A stretch of DNA of 64,000 nt from Bin87 sp034423595 (GCA_965207025.1 OZ242258.1:1550001-1614000); one strand, 5' to 3'. Positions 43,548-55,550 are shown, numbered from the stretch's first letter. Notes: generated from the letters alone by a model not told the origin. Numbers and translations are program-made.

Positions 43548-44846
43548 ATGGCGCAACTGCCACTCGAAGGATTGCGCGTCCTGGAGATCACCGTAGTTTG
43601 GGCCGGCCCTTATTGCGGTTCCTTTCTCGCTGACCTGGGCGCGGAAGTAATTCGCGTCGAATCCACCAAGACCTTTGTGCCGCTGACTCGCGGCGCCGCG
43701 CCACATCCTTCACAGGAAATCATCGATAACCTTCCCCTGTACTCCGGCGGCGTTCCGGACCGCATTCCCGGCGAGCGTCCCTTCAATCGCTCACCCATGT
43801 TCAACTCCCATGCTCGGAACAAGCTCAGCATGACGGTCAACCTGCTGGATCCCGGAGGACGGGAGGTTTTCGACCGTCTGGTCGCCATCAGCGATGTCTT
43901 GGTGGAAAACAACCCCACAGAAACCATGGAAAAGCTGGGCATATCCTACGAATCGCTGAAGGCCATCAAGGACGACATCATCATGCTGCGGATGCCGGCC
44001 TATGGCAGCACCGGTCCCTACCGGAACTTCCGCGCCCACGGCGTCCACATTGAGGGCGTCGTCGGCCACACCATGCTGCGCGGCTACGAGGACACCGATC
44101 CTTCGCACAACACGACGGTATTGATGTCCGATGCGGCGGCCGGGGCGCAGGGAGCTTTCGCGGTACTGGCCGCTTTGCGGCACAGGAAGCGCACCGGGGA
44201 GGGTCAGTTGGTGGAACTGGGGCAGGCCGAGAACGTTTTTCCGTTCCTGGGCGAATACTTCATGGACTTCCAGATGAACGGCAGGACGCATGGGCCAATG
44301 GGGAATCATCACCCGATCGCATTGCAAAACTGCTACCCTTGCGCGGGTGAAAACCGGTGGGTTGTGATCACGATTTACGACCAGGACCAGTGGCTCGCAC
44401 TGTGCGACACCATCAACGCCCCGGAGCTCGGCAGCGATACAGAACTTTTCGACCCGTTTGCTCGCCATTCACGGCAGAATGAAATCGATCACTGCATCGC
44501 AGCATGGACACGAACGCAAACGCCGGAATCCGCCATGTACACGCTGCAACGACGCGGAATCCCTGCCGGGGCCGTGATGAACCAGGCCGATGCTTTTGCC
44601 GACCAGCACATCCAAAGCCGCGAATTCTTCCGGGAAGCTTACCAGGAAGACTGCGGCACGCATCTCTACCCCGGGCCTTTGTACAAGATGTTGGAAACAC
44701 CACTGGGCATAAGACGCGGCCCCGTTATGTTCGGGCAGGATAACGACTACGTGTACCGGGAGTTGCTGGGATATTCGGCAGAGGAATACGCCGCCCTTGA
44801 AGCGGCCGGGCACATCGGGACCGATTATGCTGAGGGGGTAGGCTGA
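43548..44846 (+). CDS. Family III CoA-transferase (CaiB/BaiF), second of a pair
   Basis: A 432-residue CoA-transferase: LRVLEITVVWAGPYCGSFLADLG, NSHARNKLSMTVNLLDPGG, VLVENNPTETMEKLGISYE. The catalytic Asp is probably the one in TVLMSDAAAGAQGAFAVLAA. The middle region has GEGQLVELGQAENVF and MGNHHPIALQNCYPC, a feature of the larger CoA-transferase members. It may act with the preceding gene on a carboxylic acid of unknown identity. Confidence 0.88.
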   Translation: MAQLPLEGLRVLEITVVWAGPYCGSFLADLGAEVIRVESTKTFVPLTRGAAPHPSQEIIDNLPLYSGGVPDRIPGERPFNRSPMFNSHARNKLSMTVNLLDPGGREVFDRLVAISDVLVENNPTETMEKLGISYESLKAIKDDIIMLRMPAYGSTGPYRNFRAHGVHIEGVVGHTMLRGYEDTDPSHNTTVLMSDAAAGAQGAFAVLAALRHRKRTGEGQLVELGQAENVFPFLGEYFMDFQMNGRTHGPMGNHHPIALQNCYPCAGENRWVVITIYDQDQWLALCDTINAPELGSDTELFDPFARHSRQNEIDHCIAAWTRTQTPESAMYTLQRRGIPAGAVMNQADAFADQHIQSREFFREAYQEDCGTHLYPGPLYKMLETPLGIRRGPVMFGQDNDYVYRELLGYSAEEYAALEAAGHIGTDYAEGVG

Positions 44847-44890
44847 CGAGCCGTTGCTTTCGTCCTCTACAATTCCGGCAGGCGGTGATA

Positions 44891-44913
44891 CGATAGGGCA
44901 AATTCTCCTATCG
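44891..44913. promoter_or_regulatory. Inverted repeat before the F420-type oxidoreductase
   Basis: CGATAGG/CCTATCG with a 9-nt spacer, ending 11 bp before the ATG and touching the GAGG ribosome site. It could be an operator or an RNA hairpin that limits initiation. Confidence 0.4.
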
Positions 44914-44924
44914 AGGTTGCATTT

Positions 44925-45875
44925 ATGCCAAACAAACGCATCGGCATCCACGCCGGCGCTCCCAACGCCGAAGCATCCCTGGACCTCATGCGCCGTGCTG
45001 AGGGGGTCGGTGTCCAGGCTACCTGGCTGACCACGGGAGGCACCGGGCTGGACGCGCTGACCCTATTCTCCGCCGCCGCCGTGCAGACCGATAACATCCT
45101 GTTCGGCACCTCCATTGTTCCTACCTATCCGCGCCATCCCATCGTAGTGGCGCAACAGGCGCAGGTGATTGATCAGCTGGCGCCGGGACGGCTTCGCATC
45201 GGCGTCGGGCCCAGCCATCGTCCGCCCATGAGGGCCATGTTCGGATTCGACTTGAAAGCGCCGCTCACCAACCTGCGGGAGTACCTTCAAATCCTGCGGG
45301 CGCTGCTGCAAGAGGGATCTGTGGACTTCGATGGTCGGGAGTACACCGCCCATGCCAGCATCCCGCGTCCGGTGAATGTCCCCGTAATGGCCTCCGCCCT
45401 ACAGGAAGGCTCCTATGAACTTTGCGGCGAGTTAGCAGACGGGGCCATCAGTTGGGTGAGCCCGGCGGTGTACCTGCGTGATACGGCGCTACCGGCGATG
45501 CGGCGCGGTTCCGACCAGGCGGGGCGCGAAACGCCGCCACTGATAGCCCACGCCCCGGTATGCATCAGCACGAACGCGGACGCTACGCGGCTCGCCGTTC
45601 AGCAACAGCTATCGAACTACCCGCGCCTGCCGTTCTATCAGCGGATGTGGGCCGCCGCCGGCTACCCGGAAGCCGCCGAGGAGACCTGGAGCGACGGGAT
45701 GATCGAGGCCACGGTGCTCACCGGGGACACCGACGCCGTGGGCGAGCGCATGGTCGCAATGCTGGACATGGGCATTGACGAACTGCTGGTCACGCCGGTC
45801 ACCGCTGGCGACGATCCCGCCGCCGATATGGAGCAAACCATCCAACTGCTGGGCAGAGTCGCCCAATCTCTATAG
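44925..45875 (+). CDS. LLM-class (F420-dependent type) oxidoreductase
   Basis: A 316-residue luciferase-like barrel. RIGIHAGAPNAEASLDLMRR, LFGTSIVPTYPRHPIVVAQQAQVIDQLAPGRL (given here in parts) and GVGPSHRPPMRAMFGFD are typical of the F420-dependent LLM group, together with the C-terminal TVLTGDTDAVGERM. The exact cofactor (F420 or FMN) is inference. It sits between the CoA-transferase pair and an IsdG-like gene 20 bp downstream. Confidence 0.85.
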   Translation: MPNKRIGIHAGAPNAEASLDLMRRAEGVGVQATWLTTGGTGLDALTLFSAAAVQTDNILFGTSIVPTYPRHPIVVAQQAQVIDQLAPGRLRIGVGPSHRPPMRAMFGFDLKAPLTNLREYLQILRALLQEGSVDFDGREYTAHASIPRPVNVPVMASALQEGSYELCGELADGAISWVSPAVYLRDTALPAMRRGSDQAGRETPPLIAHAPVCISTNADATRLAVQQQLSNYPRLPFYQRMWAAAGYPEAAEETWSDGMIEATVLTGDTDAVGERMVAMLDMGIDELLVTPVTAGDDPAADMEQTIQLLGRVAQSL

Positions 45876-45895
45876 CCAAACAGGAGGTTACCGTC

Positions 45896-46225
45896 ATGTT
45901 CATCGCCACCAACCGCATCAAGGTCAAGACCGGCTACGGCGACACGTTGGAGAGTATGTTCAAGGCCCGGGGGGCGGTACAGGACCATCCCGGATTCATC
46001 AGCTTCGAGCTTTGGAAGATGAACAAAACTCCCGACCACGAGGAGTTCCTGGTGGTTACGCATTGGGAAGCGGAGGAGCATCACAATACCTGGACGCGCA
46101 GCGACGCCTTCCGGTCGGCTCACGCCGGCGGGCCGCCCGATTTCCTGCTCGGCCCAGGCGAGTTCCACACCTACGAGGTGGTGCATCGGCTGGAAGCGGC
46201 GGCGACCGCTGTGGCGGGGGATTAG
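45896..46225 (+). CDS. IsdG/HmoA-like heme-degrading monooxygenase
   Basis: A 109-residue ABM-fold protein. The three residues known to be essential in staphylococcal IsdG/IsdI (Asn6, Trp66, His76) are at exactly Asn6 (MFIATN), Trp66 (HHNTW) and His76 (FRSAH) here, and the RIKVKTGYGD and GFISFELWKM strands fit. That supports heme breakdown for iron rather than a generic antibiotic-biosynthesis monooxygenase. AGGAGGT precedes the ATG. It is probably co-transcribed with the LLM gene. Confidence 0.8.
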   Translation: MFIATNRIKVKTGYGDTLESMFKARGAVQDHPGFISFELWKMNKTPDHEEFLVVTHWEAEEHHNTWTRSDAFRSAHAGGPPDFLLGPGEFHTYEVVHRLEAAATAVAGD

Positions 46226-46250
46226 ACTGCCGTTGCATCCCCAAAACGAA

Positions 46251-46272
46251 AGCCCCGGCATATGCCGGGGCT
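46251..46272 (-). terminator. Terminator of the 23S rRNA-tRNA-fMet unit
   Basis: A 22-nt perfect palindrome with arm AGCCCCGGCAT. On the minus strand it is followed by TTCGTTTT. It ends the rRNA-tRNA transcript and also faces the IsdG-like gene from the plus strand. Confidence 0.75.
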
Positions 46273-46288
46273 GAACTTTGCTATTTGG

Positions 46289-46360
46289 TAGCGGGGGTTG
46301 GACTCGAACCAACGACCTTCGGGTTATGAGCCCGACGAGCTGCCACTGCTCCACCCCGCA
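46289..46360 (-). tRNA. tRNA-fMet (CAT), initiator
   Basis: Anticodon loop CTCATAA on a stem with three consecutive G:C pairs (GGG...CCC), and a mismatch at position 1:72 (T and T), the two initiator hallmarks. The TPC arm reads GGTTCGAGTCC. CCA is not encoded. It lies 143 bp downstream of the 23S gene on the same strand. Confidence 0.93.
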
Positions 46361-46423
46361 TCGAATTTGCGGCTCGGCGACTGGCCTCTGCATTGCTGCA
46401 CCGCGTGTTGTGTGTTTGAAAGA

Positions 46424-46503
46424 ACTGAAATAGGAAGTTTGAACTCGATTGATTTACTCAATTCGTCGAGAACCGAGCCAGAAGAATTAGAAGCTCCTGG
46501 CGT
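46424..46503 (-). other. 3' half of the 23S rRNA processing stem
   Basis: The sequence is the near-complement of 49488-49552: ACTGAAATAGGAAGTTTGAA here (plus strand) against ACTGAATAGGAAGTTTGAA on the minus strand before 23S, and GGCGTGGGTCAAAT against AGCGTGGGTCAAAT at the rRNA edge. The two flanks can pair over about 75-80 nt, a likely RNase III substrate. No 5S gene is here. Confidence 0.75.
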
Positions 46504-49487
<2,984 letters not shown>

Positions 49488-49552
49488 CACGCTAGGAACT
49501 TCAAATTCTCTAGACTCGGTTCTTTTTATGCAGTTCAAACTTCCTATTCAGT
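49488..49552 (-). other. 5' half of the 23S rRNA processing stem
   Basis: Pairs with 46424-46503 (see that entry). It lies in the leader between the promoter at 49650 and the mature 5' end and includes a GAACCGAGTCTAGAGAATTT segment that is partly mismatched with its partner. Confidence 0.75.
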
Positions 49553-49649
49553 TTTTAACGTGCTCCAACCGTCCGTGGCCTGCCCGACTGGTTTGCCGGT
49601 GGCGCTGCCGAATCCGAGGGAACGGCTTCCGTTCAGTTGGCGGAGACAG

Positions 49650-49678
49650 AGTATAGGGCCAATCCTGCCTTGCGTCAA
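49650..49678 (-). promoter_or_regulatory. Promoter of the 23S rRNA unit
   Basis: Minus strand TTGACG (49678-49673), a 17-nt spacer, TATACT (49655-49650). The start near 49643 gives a leader of about 155 nt. It is the only strong promoter seen between the 23S gene and the enoyl-CoA hydratase. Confidence 0.75.
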
Positions 49679-49710
49679 GGGCCGGGAACGACCGATTACG
49701 ATTCGCTACG

Positions 49711-50562
49711 TCAGCGTCCGACGAACGGGGGCATACCGCGGTTTTTGTCCAGGAACCACTGCACGGCGATCTTGTGGTCTTCGGTCTTGCGGACGTGCTC
49801 CTGCGCCGCCGACGCCAGCTCCAGAGCCTCCCGGAAAGACAGGTCCATGCTCTCCTGAACCAAGTATTTGGTGAGGGAGTGGGCAACCGTTGGGCCCTTG
49901 GCGATTCGCGTCGCCAGTTCCATGGCGCCTTCCATGAGTTGGTCGTCGGGGAAGCACTTGCTGGCGAGGCCGATGCGCACGGCATCTTCGCCGCCCATCC
50001 AGTCGCCGGTGTACTGGAGCAGCAGGGTATTGCTGGTGCCGATCAATTTGGGCAACTGCCAGCAACTGCCGTCGCCGGGGATCAGACCATTGAGGACAAA
50101 GCGTTCGGACAGTCGCCCGCTGTCGCCGACCACCCGGATGTCGCAGGACAGGGCCAACCCGCAGCCGACCCCGGCGGCCGGTCCGTTGACCACTGCGATG
50201 GACGGCTTTTGCAGGTCATGGATGCGGAGGGGCACGAAGTTCACCCTGGGGCCGCTCTCAGCGGCGCGCTGCCGGCCCTTCATATATTCCATCTTGCCCC
50301 AGGTCAGCGGTTCGGGTTCCGTCTCCGCTTCCCGTTCATCGATTCTGCGGCGGAAACCACGGACGTTGGCGCCGGAGCAGAAGGACGGCTCGGTTCCAGT
50401 CAGGAGCAGCACACGCTCCTCGGGGTTGTTTTCAAACTCGTCGAGCCGCTCGAACATCTCGCCGGCCATATCGGGGCCCAATGCGTTGCGCGTGGGAGGA
50501 TCGTGCATGGTCATCACCAGCACACCGTCCACCACGTCGGTCTTGATAAATTCGTAAGCCAT
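49711..50562 (-). CDS. Enoyl-CoA hydratase/isomerase family protein
   Basis: A 283-residue crotonase-fold protein: MTMHDPPTRNALGPDMAGEM, the oxyanion hole GTEPSFCSGANVRGFRR, AVVNGPAAGVGCGLALSCDI and LNGLIPGDGSCWQLPKLIG. The catalytic Glu usually found in the last segment is replaced by Pro-Gly, as in many divergent members. I use the ATG at 50562 (MAYEFIKTD), with GAGG at 9 nt, over one 27 bp upstream. Its stop is about 33 bp from the 23S promoter. The substrate is unknown. Confidence 0.85.
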   Translation of the reverse strand: MAYEFIKTDVVDGVLVMTMHDPPTRNALGPDMAGEMFERLDEFENNPEERVLLLTGTEPSFCSGANVRGFRRRIDEREAETEPEPLTWGKMEYMKGRQRAAESGPRVNFVPLRIHDLQKPSIAVVNGPAAGVGCGLALSCDIRVVGDSGRLSERFVLNGLIPGDGSCWQLPKLIGTSNTLLLQYTGDWMGGEDAVRIGLASKCFPDDQLMEGAMELATRIAKGPTVAHSLTKYLVQESMDLSFREALELASAAQEHVRKTEDHKIAVQWFLDKNRGMPPFVGR

Positions 50563-50831
50563 GGAGCTAAACCTCACCGACCCCGGCACTGCATGACCGG
50601 GGCGAAAATTGGGCTAATTCTACCCGGCGCGCGCAAGGGCCGGCTACCGCCCATCAGCGCGATGCAGATTCGGAGCGTTTTGCGTTCCGGGTATTTTTGC
50701 GCCGGACGGACGGAATGTCGCCAAATTGCGGGAACCAGCATCGTTTGCCAACCGTCCGGTCATACCCTAAAATCCGGCTATAGCTACAAGATTGTTAACG
50801 GGTCGAGACGTCAAGCTGCAGGAGTCAAGCC

Positions 50832-51269
50832 ATGCAATCGGGAACCATCGTCAAACTGCATATCGCTCGGGTTAAAGGGACACCTTCGGACCCGGTGGAG
50901 GCCGCGCGGGCCATATCCGCCGAGGGGTTGGAGGGAGACCGGAGCCGGAACCCCCGGAACCTGCGGCAGGTGCTGGTCATGGACAAGGAAACCCTTGACC
51001 ACTACGGACTGCAACCGGGCCAGATCAAAGAGAACATCACGGTCACCGGGTTGAACCTGTCTGAAGCCCGGCAGGGCCACGTCTTTTTTATAGGCGACGA
51101 GGAGAACCATGTGACGCTGGAAGTGACCGGCGATTGTGAGCCGTGCCAGAAGATGGACGCGCTGATACCCGGCCTGCGCGAGGAGATATTCGGCAGGCGG
51201 GGCATCCTCACGGTGGTCCTGCAAGGCGGCGACATCAAGGTTGGCGACGCGATTCGACTTGAGCCGTAG
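50832..51269 (+). CDS. MOSC-domain protein
   Basis: A 145-residue stand-alone MOSC (molybdenum cofactor sulfurase C-terminal) domain, related to YiiM/MOCOS ends. Marks are GLEGDRSRNPRNLRQVLVM, IKENITVTGLNLSEA, and the conserved Cys region EVTGDCEPCQKMDALIPG, then GRRGILTVVLQGG. It may deliver sulfur or handle Moco-bound substrates. A Moco-type oxidoreductase is encoded 5 kb downstream. GGAG lies about 7 nt upstream of the ATG. Confidence 0.85.
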   Translation: MQSGTIVKLHIARVKGTPSDPVEAARAISAEGLEGDRSRNPRNLRQVLVMDKETLDHYGLQPGQIKENITVTGLNLSEARQGHVFFIGDEENHVTLEVTGDCEPCQKMDALIPGLREEIFGRRGILTVVLQGGDIKVGDAIRLEP

Positions 51270-51293
51270 CATACGGGCATCGGGGATGCGGGC

Positions 51294-51323
51294 GTCAGAT
51301 TTCATAAACGTCAGATTTCATAA
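51294..51323 (+). promoter_or_regulatory. Tandem GTCAGATTTCATAA repeat upstream of amt
   Basis: Two perfect 14-nt direct copies (51294-51307 and 51310-51323) with a 16-nt period, 21 bp before the amt ATG. The second CATAAT could serve as -10. Tandem placement suggests a regulator-binding site. Confidence 0.4.
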
Positions 51324-51344
51324 TTGTTTGAGGCAGGATTGATA

Positions 51345-52736
51345 ATGCGATTTACCTTGAACTCCTTACTGAACCGTCATCGTTTGTGGGCGCTGGCAAC
51401 GGCTTTTTCGCTGCCAGCGCTTGCTCTTGTGTTGTGGCCGCATGTGGCGCACGCGGCCGGCGTGGACACCGAAACCCAGTTTGTGCTCAACACCTTCGCG
51501 TTCCTGATTTGGGGAGCGCTGGTGATGTGGATGTGCGCCGGGTTCACCATGCTGGAAGCCGGCTCCGTGCGGACCAAGAATGCGTCGATGATCTGCTTGA
51601 AGAACATCGGCCTCTACTCCGTTGCCGGTCTGGCCTTCTACTTCATCGGGTACAACCTGATGTACAACAACGTCCAGCAGGTGATCGGGACGGTGGTGTG
51701 GCCGCTGTACGGGCCGTCCGGGGACGAGATGGCCCTGCTCAGCGGCGACGAATCCGCGCTGGCCGCGGTGGTTGACAACGGATACTCGGTGATGTCGGAC
51801 TGGTTCTTCCAGATGGTGTTCGTGGCGACCACGGCGTCGATAATCTCCGGGGCGTTGGCCGAACGGGTCAAGATGTGGAGTTTCTTCCTGTTCACCCTGT
51901 TGCTGACTGCGTTGATTTACCCAATCATCGGGTCGTGGACCTGGGGCGGAGGCTGGCTTTACGAAATGGGTTTCCAGGACTTCGCCGGATCCACCATCGT
52001 TCACAGCACCGGAGGCTGGGCGGCGCTGGCCGGCGCGTTGGTAGTCGGGCCGCGCCTGGGCAAGTTCCGTAGGGACGGATCGGCGAGGGCCACGCCGCCG
52101 TCCAATGTGGTGTTGGTTACGCTGGGCGTGTTCGTCCTATGGTTCGGTTGGTTCGGATTCAATGGTGGGTCACAGCTGGCGCTCGGGTCGGCGTTCGACG
52201 CCGTGGCGATGAGCAACGTGTTGGTGAACACCAACCTGGCAGCGGCGGCCGGGGTGATTACCGCGCTGTCTTTGTCCAGGCTGGTATTTGGACGGATTGA
52301 CCTGTTGGTTGGCCTGAACGGAGGGCTGGCCGGCCTGGTGTCGATCACAGCCGGCCCGGACATTGTGCCGCATGTCTGGTCAGTGCTGATCGGGATAGTG
52401 GGCGGCGCAATCTGTACCGGCGGTATCAAGTTCCTGGAAATAGTCAAGGTTGACGACGTGGTAGGTGCGGTGCCGGTGCACCTGTTCGCCGGCATCTGGG
52501 GAACGATCGCGGTGTGCATTGCGGCCGGCGGGAACTTCGTCACGCAGTTGATCGGGATCCTCTCCATTGGGGCATTCGTGTTCGGCGTGTCGTGGGCGGT
52601 CTGGTTCGCCATTGAAAAAACGATCGGCGCCAGGGTATCGGAGGTTGCGGAACGGTTGGGCCAGGACACCGCAGAGTTGGGGATGGAGTCCTACCCCGAA
52701 TTCGTGCTGATGCCGGAACCCCTGGACGACGATTAG
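51345..52736 (+). CDS. amt: Ammonium transporter Amt
   Basis: An 11-helix Amt/Rh-family ammonium channel of 463 residues. It has a cleavable-looking N-terminus ending AHAAG. The pore signature is present: FTMLEAGSVRTKNASMICLKN, STIVHSTGGWAALAGALVVG (first pore His), and PVHLFAGIWGTIAVCI (second pore His). The tail EYPEFVLMPEPLDDD is long and acidic. The ATG at 51345 (AGGA at 8 nt) is used over one at 51324. No glnK/glnB partner is adjacent. Confidence 0.93.
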   Translation: MRFTLNSLLNRHRLWALATAFSLPALALVLWPHVAHAAGVDTETQFVLNTFAFLIWGALVMWMCAGFTMLEAGSVRTKNASMICLKNIGLYSVAGLAFYFIGYNLMYNNVQQVIGTVVWPLYGPSGDEMALLSGDESALAAVVDNGYSVMSDWFFQMVFVATTASIISGALAERVKMWSFFLFTLLLTALIYPIIGSWTWGGGWLYEMGFQDFAGSTIVHSTGGWAALAGALVVGPRLGKFRRDGSARATPPSNVVLVTLGVFVLWFGWFGFNGGSQLALGSAFDAVAMSNVLVNTNLAAAAGVITALSLSRLVFGRIDLLVGLNGGLAGLVSITAGPDIVPHVWSVLIGIVGGAICTGGIKFLEIVKVDDVVGAVPVHLFAGIWGTIAVCIAAGGNFVTQLIGILSIGAFVFGVSWAVWFAIEKTIGARVSEVAERLGQDTAELGMESYPEFVLMPEPLDDD

Positions 52737-52766
52737 ATCGGATTCTGAGAGACCGTAGCACCAAAG

Positions 52767-52790
52767 AGGGGAGGCCGGTCGGCCTCCCCT
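52767..52790 (+). terminator. Terminator after amt
   Basis: Perfect 10-bp stem AGGGGAGGCC/GGCCTCCCCT with a GGTC loop, followed by TTAT. It also separates the convergent MmgE/PrpD gene. Confidence 0.7.
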
Positions 52791-52817
52791 TTATGCTTGG
52801 CTGTATCTGACGTAAGA

Positions 52818-54185
52818 TCAGCGAACCAAGGTATCCCGGATGGCGGCGCCCACGTTGTCAACCTGGGTAACGTCGCGCCACTGGCGGACGGCGTCGTCGA
52901 TGCGGTCTTCGGAGAGGACGAGGCCGACGTTTTCGCGGAACTTGCCGGCGATGTTGTCCATTCCCCAGGGGTTGGCCTGGCTGCCCAGGATGGATCCGCG
53001 AGCCGTTTCGTGCTCGATGACCCGGCCGTCCTTCAGCGTTACACGTATCGGCACGCCCTTGGATACCGTACCTCCACCTTGCTCAAACTTGGACTGGACG
53101 CGGATGGATACGCGGTCCATCATGTCCACCACGTCCGGATCGGTGATCTTCTCGTCGGTGAACGTGTCGATGGCGATACGGCCATCCACCAGGGCCGCCG
53201 CCATGTTGTACTTGGCGCTGAACTTGCCCTTGAGGTCGGTTTCGGGCTCCTCGTACAGCATTACCGTAGAGGCGTAGGACTGCACGATCTCGGCGTTGGC
53301 CACGTCATCGTATCCGAATTCGTGCTCGCGCATCAGACCGAATACGCTGTCGAGCATGGCGTGGTTGCCGCCGCAGGACGGGTACTTCTTGATCATAAGC
53401 GCATCCTGAACATGGAAGGGCTTGCCCAGTTTTTCCGCCGCCTCTTCCAGATCGGTATGTTCATCGCCGATGACGGTGGCGGTGAAGCCCACCGGGTGCT
53501 CCAGGATCTGGTCGCCGGCGGTGAATCCGCGTTGGGCGAGTTGGGCAGCCATAACTCCGTCGCGACAGGTCATGCCGGCGTGGAGGGGCTTGGTCATGGT
53601 GCCGAAGTTGTGGATGACGCCTCCGGCCATAGAACCGGCCATGCCGAGGGCCATGGAGGTCTGTTCCTGGTCGAGTTTCAGCAGCTTGGCACACGCGGCA
53701 GCGGCGGCGAGTCGGCCAAGGATGGCGGTGCTGTGGAATCCCCGGTGCATCTGCTGGCCGTGGTAGTGGGTGGCATAGTCCACAGCGAGGCCAACCTCGC
53801 AACCCACGACGTATGCCTCCATGAGGTCGCGGCCGGTGGCGCCGATGCTTTCGCCCAGAGCCAGGAGGGCGGGGAAAATGGCGACGGTAGGGTGCCCAAA
53901 GCCTCCGAAGTCGTCGTAGTCGAGGGCATGACCCATAGTGCCGTTGACCAGAGCGGCGTTGAGCACGGAGGTGCGTTCGCCGGTGGCGAGTATGGTTGCC
54001 TCTTCCTTGCCGCCCAGATCGCCGGCGTAGTTTCGGATGATGTCGCCGACCTTCTGAGTGGAGCCGGCGAGGATGACGCCGACCAGGTCGAAGCAAGACT
54101 CGTTGGCGACGCGGATAGCATCGGGGGGAATGTCCTCGTAGGTTGTCTCCACGATCCACCTGGCTGCTTTTTCAGTTGCGCCCAT
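52818..54185 (-). CDS. MmgE/PrpD family protein
   Basis: A 455-residue member of the 2-methylcitrate dehydratase/aconitate-type MmgE/PrpD family. The early GVILAGSTQKVGDIIRNY and ALVNGTMGHALDYDDFGGFGHPTV are typical, as are AYVVGCEVGLAVDYATHYHG, GFHSTAILGRLAAAAACAKL and YPSCGGNHAMLDSVFGL. The last holds the His/Asn-rich site. The ATG at 54185 has AGGAGG about 10 nt upstream. No prpB or prpC is nearby, so propionate metabolism is not implied; the substrate is open. It diverges from the acyl-CoA dehydrogenase. Confidence 0.85.
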   Translation of the reverse strand: MGATEKAARWIVETTYEDIPPDAIRVANESCFDLVGVILAGSTQKVGDIIRNYAGDLGGKEEATILATGERTSVLNAALVNGTMGHALDYDDFGGFGHPTVAIFPALLALGESIGATGRDLMEAYVVGCEVGLAVDYATHYHGQQMHRGFHSTAILGRLAAAAACAKLLKLDQEQTSMALGMAGSMAGGVIHNFGTMTKPLHAGMTCRDGVMAAQLAQRGFTAGDQILEHPVGFTATVIGDEHTDLEEAAEKLGKPFHVQDALMIKKYPSCGGNHAMLDSVFGLMREHEFGYDDVANAEIVQSYASTVMLYEEPETDLKGKFSAKYNMAAALVDGRIAIDTFTDEKITDPDVVDMMDRVSIRVQSKFEQGGGTVSKGVPIRVTLKDGRVIEHETARGSILGSQANPWGMDNIAGKFRENVGLVLSEDRIDDAVRQWRDVTQVDNVGAAIRDTLVR

Positions 54186-54356
54186 GGGGTAAAACCTCCT
54201 TATTGACGGCATCGAAGGGATTTCCGGGATTATAGCACCGGCTCCGATACGCCCGGCGGGCGCGGTTGCGGGCGCGGTTCAAGTTGCGCGGTGTATTAGG
54301 CTGGGATAGACTGATTGCCATTCATCGCAGCAGGCGAGGCACGAGGAGCCACAGCA

Positions 54357-55550
54357 GTGACCACCACCGGCAAGACACCCAACGTTGCCCAAACTCCAGT
54401 CGAAGCCCGTTCCCAAATCGTCAGCATGGTGCGCGACTTCGTGCGCCAGGAAGTGGAGCCGGTAGCCGCCGAGCACGACGCCAACGATACCGTTCCCTAC
54501 GACCTCATCGATCAGATGAAAGAACTGGGGCTGTTCGGGATCAACGTGCCGGAGGAATTTGGCGGGATGGGCTTGGACTACACCACGTTTGCGATGATTT
54601 TTGAGGAGATCAGCAAGGGATACATGGCGCTGACCGGCGCCCTGGGCACCCACCATATCCTCACCTACGTGCTATCGAACTACGGGACCTCGGAGCAGCA
54701 GCAGCGGTTCCTGCCTCGACTGGCGACCGGCGAAATTCGCGGCGGGCTGGCGTTGACTGAACCGGGCGGCGGCAGCGACGTGGGCGCTTTGCAGACCCGG
54801 GCAGTGAAAGACGGCGAAGAGTACGTGGTCAACGGCTCGAAGATGTTCATAACCAACGCCGAATCTGGCGACGCCTTCTGCCTGCTGGCCCGGACCGACC
54901 CGGACCCGTCCATAAAGCACCGGGGGCTGTCGGCGTTCGTCATTGAGAAGGACGGGAGTCCCGGCTTCAAGGTGGGGCGGCACCTGGACAAGCTGGGCTA
55001 CCGAGGGTTGGACACGTGCGAGCTGTTCTTTGAGGATTTCCGCATACCGGCGGAGAACCTGATCGGCGGGGTCGAGAACGCTGGGTTCGGCCAGGTGATG
55101 AGCGGCCTGGAGACCGGCCGCGTCAACGTGGCGGCGCGGGCGGTAGGCGTGGCGCAGGCGGCCCTGGACGCCTCGATGCGTTATGTTCAGCAGCGAGAGA
55201 CCTTCGGGCAACCGATCAGCCAGCACCAGGCGATCCAGTTGAAGATCGCGGACATGGCAACCAAGATACAGGCGGCCCGGCTACTGGTTTACGACGCAGC
55301 CGCCAAGAAAGACAGCGGCGAGCGGATCGACCTTGAGTCGGGCATGGCCAAGCTCTTTGCCAGTGAGGTTTGCGGCGAGGTGTCCCTGGAGGCCATGCGG
55401 ATACACGGCGGGTACGGATATACCAAAGACTTCCCGGTAGAACGCTATTACCGTGACGCGCCGCTGATGATAATTGGCGAAGGAACCAACGAGATTATGC
55501 GGCTGGTGATCGCGCGGCAGTTGCTGCGGCGGCCGGAGTATCAGCTGTAA
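54357..55550 (+). CDS. Acyl-CoA dehydrogenase
   Basis: Flavoenzyme forming the first double bond in acyl-CoA oxidation. The 397-residue protein has FGINVPEEFGGMGLDY, GGLALTEPGGGSDVGAL, FITNAESGDAF, and the C-terminal GGYGYTKDFPVERYYRDA, with the base Glu in IIGEGTNEIMRLV as in most family members. The GTG start (54357, VTTTGKTPN) has GAGGAG at 8 nt; the frame is open further up but without a site. selD begins 11 bp after its stop. Confidence 0.92.
   Translation: MTTTGKTPNVAQTPVEARSQIVSMVRDFVRQEVEPVAAEHDANDTVPYDLIDQMKELGLFGINVPEEFGGMGLDYTTFAMIFEEISKGYMALTGALGTHHILTYVLSNYGTSEQQQRFLPRLATGEIRGGLALTEPGGGSDVGALQTRAVKDGEEYVVNGSKMFITNAESGDAFCLLARTDPDPSIKHRGLSAFVIEKDGSPGFKVGRHLDKLGYRGLDTCELFFEDFRIPAENLIGGVENAGFGQVMSGLETGRVNVAARAVGVAQAALDASMRYVQQRETFGQPISQHQAIQLKIADMATKIQAARLLVYDAAAKKDSGERIDLESGMAKLFASEVCGEVSLEAMRIHGGYGYTKDFPVERYYRDAPLMIIGEGTNEIMRLVIARQLLRRPEYQL

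Noticed and set aside
52797..54206. Long plus-strand open frame opposite the MmgE/PrpD gene
   Set aside because: The minus-strand protein has clear family motifs and a ribosome site; the plus-strand frame is a GC-driven shadow.
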